Assembly (NCBI GenBank): GCA_012522505.1
Contig: JAAYKJ010000213.1
Location: 1-34,741 of the forward strand
Length of the DNA: 34,741 nucleotides
DNA from: Clostridiaceae bacterium
GTDB lineage: Bacteria > Bacillota > Clostridia > DSM-8532
Direction: 5' to 3'
Every line of letters begins with the position of its first letter. Position 1 is the stretch's first letter. The position numbers were made by a program, and so were the translations under genes. A model generated the notes under the pieces. It saw only the letters and a program-made list of their open reading frames with translations. It was not told the origin of the DNA and did not search any database. Below, piece after piece: positions 33,888 to 34,741 of this stretch.

Positions 33888-34005
33888 TAGAAGATGGCAG
33901 AAAAGCAACTCTGAAGGAGAACAAATTGTGCGCCGTTATATAGTGCAGAAATACGACGAGTAACAATTATATGCTTATGGTGGATTATTATCAATTCGAA
34001 ACTGG

Positions 34006-34048
34006 TAAAAAATAAAGTTTAAACCAGGGCAGATACACCTACCCTGGT
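34006..34048 (-). terminator. Terminator of the ribbon-helix-helix-like gene
   Basis: ACCAGGG (34048-34042), a 12-base loop and CCCTGGT (34029-34023) form a stem followed by a T-rich tail ending in TTTTTT. It starts six bases after the stop codon. Confidence 0.7.
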
Positions 34049-34054
34049 ATTCTG

Positions 34055-34438
34055 TTACATCCGCCTTGGCTTCTTAAGTTTCATGAGGATAGCCATTTTC
34101 ATCATCACAGGCTCTAAAATTTCTCCAACCATATAGTTAACCGTTGGTGAGTAATTCTCCTTTGTTTCGTCAAACAGCTTGGAAAGAAGGTCATAGAGAT
34201 TCTTTATGTCCTCGTCTGTAGCATCTGCTGTACTGATTTCAATGAATATCTTTGTCCCGTCACGCTTGGCAATATGGTCTCTTACATACTTCTCCAGAGC
34301 ATATCTTGCAATACTGGATGTGGTAACGCTTGCCTCCGGCATCTGTGCTTGAAGCTCTTCGATGATAGCATCCAATTCATCCGACTGCCTTTGTGTAAGC
34401 CTTACCCGTAACATACTATCCTTTTCTGTAGACATCAT
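34055..34438 (-). CDS. Ribbon-helix-helix-like DNA-binding protein
   Basis: This 127-residue soluble protein begins with a short strand and two helices typical of ribbon-helix-helix repressors: LRVRLTQRQSDELDAIIEEL, then SVTTSSIARYALEKYV. The C-terminal 70 residues, including IKNLYDLLSKLF and VNYMVGEILEPVMMKMAI, are helical and not recognised. GGAGG lies four bases before ATG 34438 and seven before a second ATG at 34435, so either start would work. It has its own promoter and terminator and stands alone. Such proteins are common on integrative elements and in toxin-antitoxin systems, but no partner toxin or mobility gene is visible inside the window. Confidence 0.65.
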   Translation of the reverse strand: MMSTEKDSMLRVRLTQRQSDELDAIIEELQAQMPEASVTTSSIARYALEKYVRDHIAKRDGTKIFIEISTADATDEDIKNLYDLLSKLFDETKENYSPTVNYMVGEILEPVMMKMAILMKLKKPRRM

Positions 34439-34466
34439 TGAACCTCCGGTGTTTCTTGTTGGTTTT

Positions 34467-34496
34467 ATTGTATCACAATGTATTACATCTTGTCAA
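34467..34496 (-). promoter_or_regulatory. Promoter with tandem repeats for the ribbon-helix-helix-like gene
   Basis: TTGACA (34496-34491), 18 bases and TACAAT (34472-34467) form a strong promoter. Between and across the -10 lie two 9-base copies, TGTAATACA (34487-34479) and TGTGATACA (34477-34469), one helical turn apart. This is the layout expected for an autoregulating ribbon-helix-helix operator. Confidence 0.75.
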
Positions 34497-34504
34497 GCTT
34501 AGAT

Positions 34505-34545
34505 AAAAAGAAAACCCGACTTGCCGTTATATTGGCTTGCCGGGT
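34505..34545 (-). terminator. Probable terminator of a transcript entering from the right
   Basis: ACCCG (34545-34541) pairs with CGGGT (34518-34514), and an inner GCC/GGC extends the stem across an internal loop. TTTTCTTTTTAT follows on the minus strand. It would end an unseen minus-strand gene beyond 34741. Confidence 0.55.
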
Positions 34546-34741
34546 ATTAGCTTTATTCTATATTTTTGCATTGTCATTAACATTATTTATAGCTGGACTT
34601 TTGATTTAAATAGTATATTTTATACCCATGTTATAATCATTCTCGTTGAAATAGATCTTTTAGAATGAAAACAACTGTGGTGTTACATAAAAGCTTATCA
34701 GTAGTTTTCTTAGTTTTATGGTATTAAGTTATTCATTCACA
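34546..34741. other. Right-edge AT-rich stretch
   Basis: No open frame, repeat or RNA gene is evident in these 196 AT-rich bases. Confidence 0.4.

Noticed and set aside
34055-34741. Edge of an integrative element or toxin-antitoxin locus
   Set aside because: Only a lone DNA-binding gene is present; no integrase, att repeat, relaxase or toxin was seen.
1-34741. CRISPR array or insertion sequence
   Set aside because: No regularly spaced repeats and no transposase-like frame were found on either strand.

Overview
The window looks like chromosomal DNA of an anaerobic, saccharolytic member of the Clostridia (Bacillota). The signs are: low-to-moderate GC; strong GGAGG-type ribosome binding sites; a type A RNase P RNA; TrmK next to a Nif3/YqfO protein; a ferredoxin-dependent indolepyruvate oxidoreductase; a FolD/FchA folate pair; and lipoprotein sugar-binding proteins. 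Almost every gene is on the minus strand, so the text below follows transcription from high to low coordinates. The species cannot be named from the sequence alone.

Right end to 29.3 kb: a small ribbon-helix-helix-like protein has its own strong promoter carrying repeats that could be its operator. Next is the iorA-iorB-paaK operon (arylpyruvate to aryl-CoA and aryl acids). After a 0.4 kb gene-free stretch come tRNA-Asn and a CAT-anticodon tRNA, with a consensus promoter and an intrinsic terminator. Then trmK, a nif3-like gene and the RNase P RNA gene rnpB follow.

26.6 to 15.7 kb: a maltodextrin module. A LacI-type regulator is followed by malE-malF-malG-like ABC transporter genes, a neopullulanase-type GH13 gene interrupted by one in-frame TAG, a second unusual GH13 protein (maltosyltransferase-like) and a short alpha-glucan phosphorylase, ending at a strong terminator. 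Matching operator-like sites lie in front of lacI and malE. The malE-malF gap holds a predicted three-way-junction RNA. The module would import maltodextrins, trim or rearrange them, and release glucose-1-phosphate.

15.6 to 10.9 kb: fchA, folD and a coiled-coil protein form a likely operon. FolD lacks the residues usually linked to cyclohydrolase activity, and FchA next door could supply that step. A NYN-LOTUS protein and a stand-alone murG paralogue follow.

10.6 to 0.1 kb: a ChvE/Ggu (XylFGH)-type monosaccharide ABC transporter ends in two tandem terminators. Downstream is a sugar-sensing cluster: membrane-anchored binding protein, YesM-type kinase, YesN-type regulator, XylF-like lipoprotein, and a membrane-anchored helix-hairpin-helix protein. 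This resembles the XylFII-LytS-YesN three-component systems of clostridia, but with two candidate sensor proteins flanking the kinase/regulator pair. The left edge carries a possible plus-strand gene tail.
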